In this document: positions 5,983-7,977 of the stretch, one piece after another
Layout of the letters: each line of letters opens with the position of its first letter
Position numbering within the stretch: the first letter of the stretch is position 1
Source: JBAXRT01 sp037131065
GTDB lineage: Bacteria; Bacteroidota; Bacteroidia; Bacteroidales; FEN-979
Direction of reading: 5' to 3'
DNA length: 7,977 nt
NCBI GenBank assembly: GCA_037131065.1
Contig: JBAXRT010000131.1
Coordinates: 1 to 7,977 of the forward strand
The notes under the pieces: generated by a model
Told to the model about the DNA's origin: nothing
Database searches by the model: none
The model's input: only the letters and a program-made list of their open reading frames with translations
Made by a program: the position numbers and the translations under genes

Positions 5983-6014
5983 CAAAAGTAGAAAAAAAAA
6001 ATCAAATAACCAAA
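5983..6014 (-). promoter_or_regulatory. Bacteroidota-type promoter for rpsF-rpsR-rplI
   Basis: On the minus strand TACTTTTG (5990 down to 5983) exactly matches the -7 consensus TAnnTTTG. TTTG (6014 down to 6011) gives the -33 element, with 20 nt between them. Transcription should start near 5976, giving a leader of about 40 nt before the rpsF ATG at 5934. The -7 box has the same sequence as that of the LruC lipoprotein gene. Confidence 0.75.
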
Positions 6015-6027
6015 TGGTAATCTTCTT

Positions 6028-6035
6028 TATCTTTG
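6028..6035 (+). promoter_or_regulatory. Probable -7 promoter box for the putative glycosyltransferase gene
   Basis: TATCTTTG at 6028-6035 fits TAnnTTTG on the plus strand and lies 40 bp before the GTG start at 6076. No TTTG or TTG was found at the expected distance upstream, so the -33 element is weak or absent. The box sits 14 bp from the -33 element of the divergent ribosomal promoter. Confidence 0.5.
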
Positions 6036-6075
6036 GATGAGTGAAATTTTTGTCTTATCCCTTTAACCGCTATTT

Positions 6076-7932
6076 GTGCAAAACAAAGAGAACAGCACCC
6101 TTGTCCTGACCCTGCTTTTTTGCATCCTTCTCTCCTTCTTCCTTTGTTACCGACTGTTCCTTCCTAAGGAACAGGGCTGGAAAACCATCATCACCAGCGA
6201 CGGGAGGGGATACTATGCCTACCTTCCTGCCATCTTTCTTCACGGAGATCTCTCCTTCCGGCAGGTTACGGCCACTGAAAAAAAGGTCTATGGGCGTTAT
6301 GATTATCTTCCCGAATACCTGGTCACGGTTAAGGGGAAGAGTGTGAACAAATACTTTACGGGTGAGGCGCTTTTGCTGATGCCCTTCTTCCTGGTTTCCC
6401 TGCTCTTCTCCTGGATCCTGGGCCTTCCGCTCGACGGCTACTCCTTTTTATTCCAGTTCTTTACAGGACTCGGAGCGCTTTTTTATCTTTTCTGGGGATT
6501 GATCTTCCTAAAAAAGACACTTCAGCGCCTGTTTATCCCCGACAATGTGATCGCCCTTGTTTTACCCGCCATCCTGCTTGGGACAAACCTCTTCTACTAT
6601 ACCATCTGGCAAGCCTCGATGTCGCATGTTTACTCTTTTTTCGCCATCAATGGTTTCCTCTTCTTCGCCCTGAAGGCGATGGAGATGCGCGACCGACTTC
6701 AGCCGGTGCTGATGGGCCTCCTCCTCGGGATGGTGATCCTCATCAGGCCCGTGAACGCCTTCATCGTGATCCTGGTTCCCTTTCTCTGTTCTGAACGAAA
6801 GGAGCTTATTTCCTTTTTTCGGTTTCTTTTTTCCGGTCGCGGAGGGCTTTGGATCCCTTCTTCCCTGATTATTCTTTTCATTCAACCCCTGATATGGTAT
6901 CTCCAGACCGGCGAATGGTTCCTCTGGTCCTATCCGGATGAAGGATTCTATTTTACAAACCCCCAGGTGAAGAGTGTCCTTTTCGGATTCCGCAAAGGTC
7001 TTTTCATCTACACCCCCCTGCTGCTGATCTCCCTCGCAGGGCTCTTTATCCTTTTCTTCAGAAAATTTCTCAGGTTCATCTCAGTATTCCTTTTCCTCTC
7101 CCTCTTTACCTTCGTAACTGCATCGTGGTGGAACTGGTACTACGGCGACGGTTTCGGCATGCGGCCGTTCATCGATATTTACGGCATCTTCGCTATCCTG
7201 ATCGCCATATTTCTTACTGCACTTCCAAAGCGGGGTGGTCTGGCCTTTTTCAAATGGGTGATCGTCGTGCTGGTCTTCCTTAACCTGTTCCAGATCTGGC
7301 AATACCTGCAGGGGATCATTCACCCCTTCGACATGAACCGGGAAAAATACAGCTATGTATTCCTGAGGGCTGATTCGGCGAGCTTCGGATGCATCGGCGG
7401 GATTAAGGAGGTTCCCTTCTACGGGGTCGACCTGGCGCAGCCTTACCGTGTTTTCGGGTCTGACTTCGAAAAACACCAAAGCGGATGGAATGACCGTTAC
7501 AGGCAATTGGACTCCATCCATGCCTTTTCAGGAAAATATCTCTGCAAACTCGATTCGATCCACGAGTTCAGTCCCGGGATCGAAATGCGGGCCGACACCT
7601 TCGCACCGGGCGATGGCAAACTGTTTTGTGTGGCAACCCTGATGCTGAACGACAGCTCTCCCGGGGCCAGCGACAACGCCTGGCTTGTGATCAGCATCGA
7701 CAGCATTATCAGGGGGTTTAACTACTGGAACGGACTGAAACTGAACGGGATTCCGCAAACAACTTCCGGGACCTGGCGTAAATGCACCTACCAGTGGAAC
7801 CTCCCGGTGATCAGGAACCCGAAAGCAGTCGTGAAGGTCTATGTGTGGAATCCGAAAAGGAAAACTTTTTTTGTTGACGATCTCCGTTTCGAGGTCTACC
7901 GCGCCAAAAACAGAAACTTCGCCGGGCTTTAA
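6076..7932 (+). CDS. Polytopic membrane protein, probable GT-C glycosyltransferase with C-terminal jelly-roll-like domain
   Basis: A 618-aa inner-membrane protein, not assigned to a named family with certainty. Residues 8-28 form the first membrane helix, followed by an extracytoplasmic loop with SDGRGYYAYLP (41-51). An Asp (D42) just after helix 1 is where GT-C enzymes place a catalytic acid. About ten more helices follow up to about residue 409, including SMSHVYSFF (181-189) and a loop WWNWYYGDGFGMRPFID (351-367). Residues about 455-608 are soluble and resemble a carbohydrate-binding jelly roll: SDFEKHQSGWN near the start, AFSGKY in the middle, and FFVDDLRFEVY (598-608) at the end. The fold predicts transfer of sugars from a lipid-linked donor on the outer face, but donor and acceptor are unknown. 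The start is the GTG at 6076: an in-frame TAA at 6064 rules out a longer protein, and no ATG precedes the first helix. It is divergent from the ribosomal operon. Confidence 0.7.
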   Translation: MQNKENSTLVLTLLFCILLSFFLCYRLFLPKEQGWKTIITSDGRGYYAYLPAIFLHGDLSFRQVTATEKKVYGRYDYLPEYLVTVKGKSVNKYFTGEALLLMPFFLVSLLFSWILGLPLDGYSFLFQFFTGLGALFYLFWGLIFLKKTLQRLFIPDNVIALVLPAILLGTNLFYYTIWQASMSHVYSFFAINGFLFFALKAMEMRDRLQPVLMGLLLGMVILIRPVNAFIVILVPFLCSERKELISFFRFLFSGRGGLWIPSSLIILFIQPLIWYLQTGEWFLWSYPDEGFYFTNPQVKSVLFGFRKGLFIYTPLLLISLAGLFILFFRKFLRFISVFLFLSLFTFVTASWWNWYYGDGFGMRPFIDIYGIFAILIAIFLTALPKRGGLAFFKWVIVVLVFLNLFQIWQYLQGIIHPFDMNREKYSYVFLRADSASFGCIGGIKEVPFYGVDLAQPYRVFGSDFEKHQSGWNDRYRQLDSIHAFSGKYLCKLDSIHEFSPGIEMRADTFAPGDGKLFCVATLMLNDSSPGASDNAWLVISIDSIIRGFNYWNGLKLNGIPQTTSGTWRKCTYQWNLPVIRNPKAVVKVYVWNPKRKTFFVDDLRFEVYRAKNRNFAGL

Positions 7933-7977
7933 CTGCTGGTAAGAAGTACTACCGCGTAGGCTGATATCCCCTCTTCC
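7929..7977 (-). CDS. Possible C-terminal end of a convergent gene, 5' partial
   Basis: A minus-strand frame enters from the right edge and reads EEGISAYAVVLLTSS before the TAA at 7931-7929. Its stop overlaps the TAA of the membrane-protein gene within the shared TTAA (7929-7932), a compact convergent arrangement. Fifteen codons are too few to identify a family or prove that the frame is coding. A second minus-strand frame stays open across the same bases. Confidence 0.3.
   Translation of the reverse strand, partial: EEGISAYAVVLLTSS

Noticed and set aside
5935..5985. Longer rpsF beginning at TTG 5985
   Set aside because: The TTG lies in the -7 promoter box, ahead of the expected transcript start, and the added residues (QSFFLTYYQQNQQ) are not part of bS6.
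7081..7521. 146-codon minus-strand frame inside the membrane-protein gene
   Set aside because: It lies wholly opposite a coherent membrane protein and shows no signal, domain or promoter.

Overview
The window looks like chromosomal DNA from a member of the Bacteroidota, most likely a Bacteroidales-type lineage. Three signs support this. The gene families are typical of the phylum: a BamA/TamA-like outer-membrane protein, a LruC-domain lipoprotein with DUF4114, and a type IX secretion 'plug' protein. Two promoters match the phylum's TTTG/TTG ... TAnnTTTG pattern, and genes lack clear Shine-Dalgarno sequences. The genus cannot be read from the sequence. No tRNA, rRNA, CRISPR array, transposase or phage gene is visible.

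Layout. Positions 1-236 (+) are the last beta-strands of an Omp85-family protein. A gene-poor spacer (237-508) follows, with two hairpin terminators and a possible decayed gene start. Convergent to it is a 682-aa lipoprotein gene (509-2557, -) with a well-formed promoter at 2574-2603. Next, also on the minus strand, are a T9SS plug protein (DUF5103, 2685-3965) and a SpoU/TrmH-family RNA 2'-O-methyltransferase (3990-4760), 24 bp apart and probably co-transcribed. Upstream of them, after a strong terminator, lies the ribosomal operon rpsF-rpsR-rplI (5934 down to 4818, -), driven by a promoter at 5983-6014. A divergent promoter element at 6028-6035 serves a 618-aa polytopic membrane protein (6076-7932, +). 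This resembles a GT-C glycosyltransferase with a C-terminal jelly-roll-like domain. The right edge may hold the last 15 codons of a convergent minus-strand gene.

How the genes relate. The ribosomal operon is core housekeeping. The outer-membrane assembly protein, the T9SS plug protein, the lipoprotein and the putative glycosyltransferase all concern the cell envelope, but nothing shows that they form one pathway.

The most unusual part is 3916-4481. Three unrelated small repeats sit within about 570 bp, and each contributes to coding sequence. A GC-rich 51-bp palindrome lies in frame inside the methyltransferase and adds 17 Pro/Gly-rich residues. A heptamer array holds the stop codon of that gene and the start codon of the next. 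An octamer array encodes much of the plug protein's signal peptide. I see no defence system, biosynthetic cluster or other clearly new multi-gene system.
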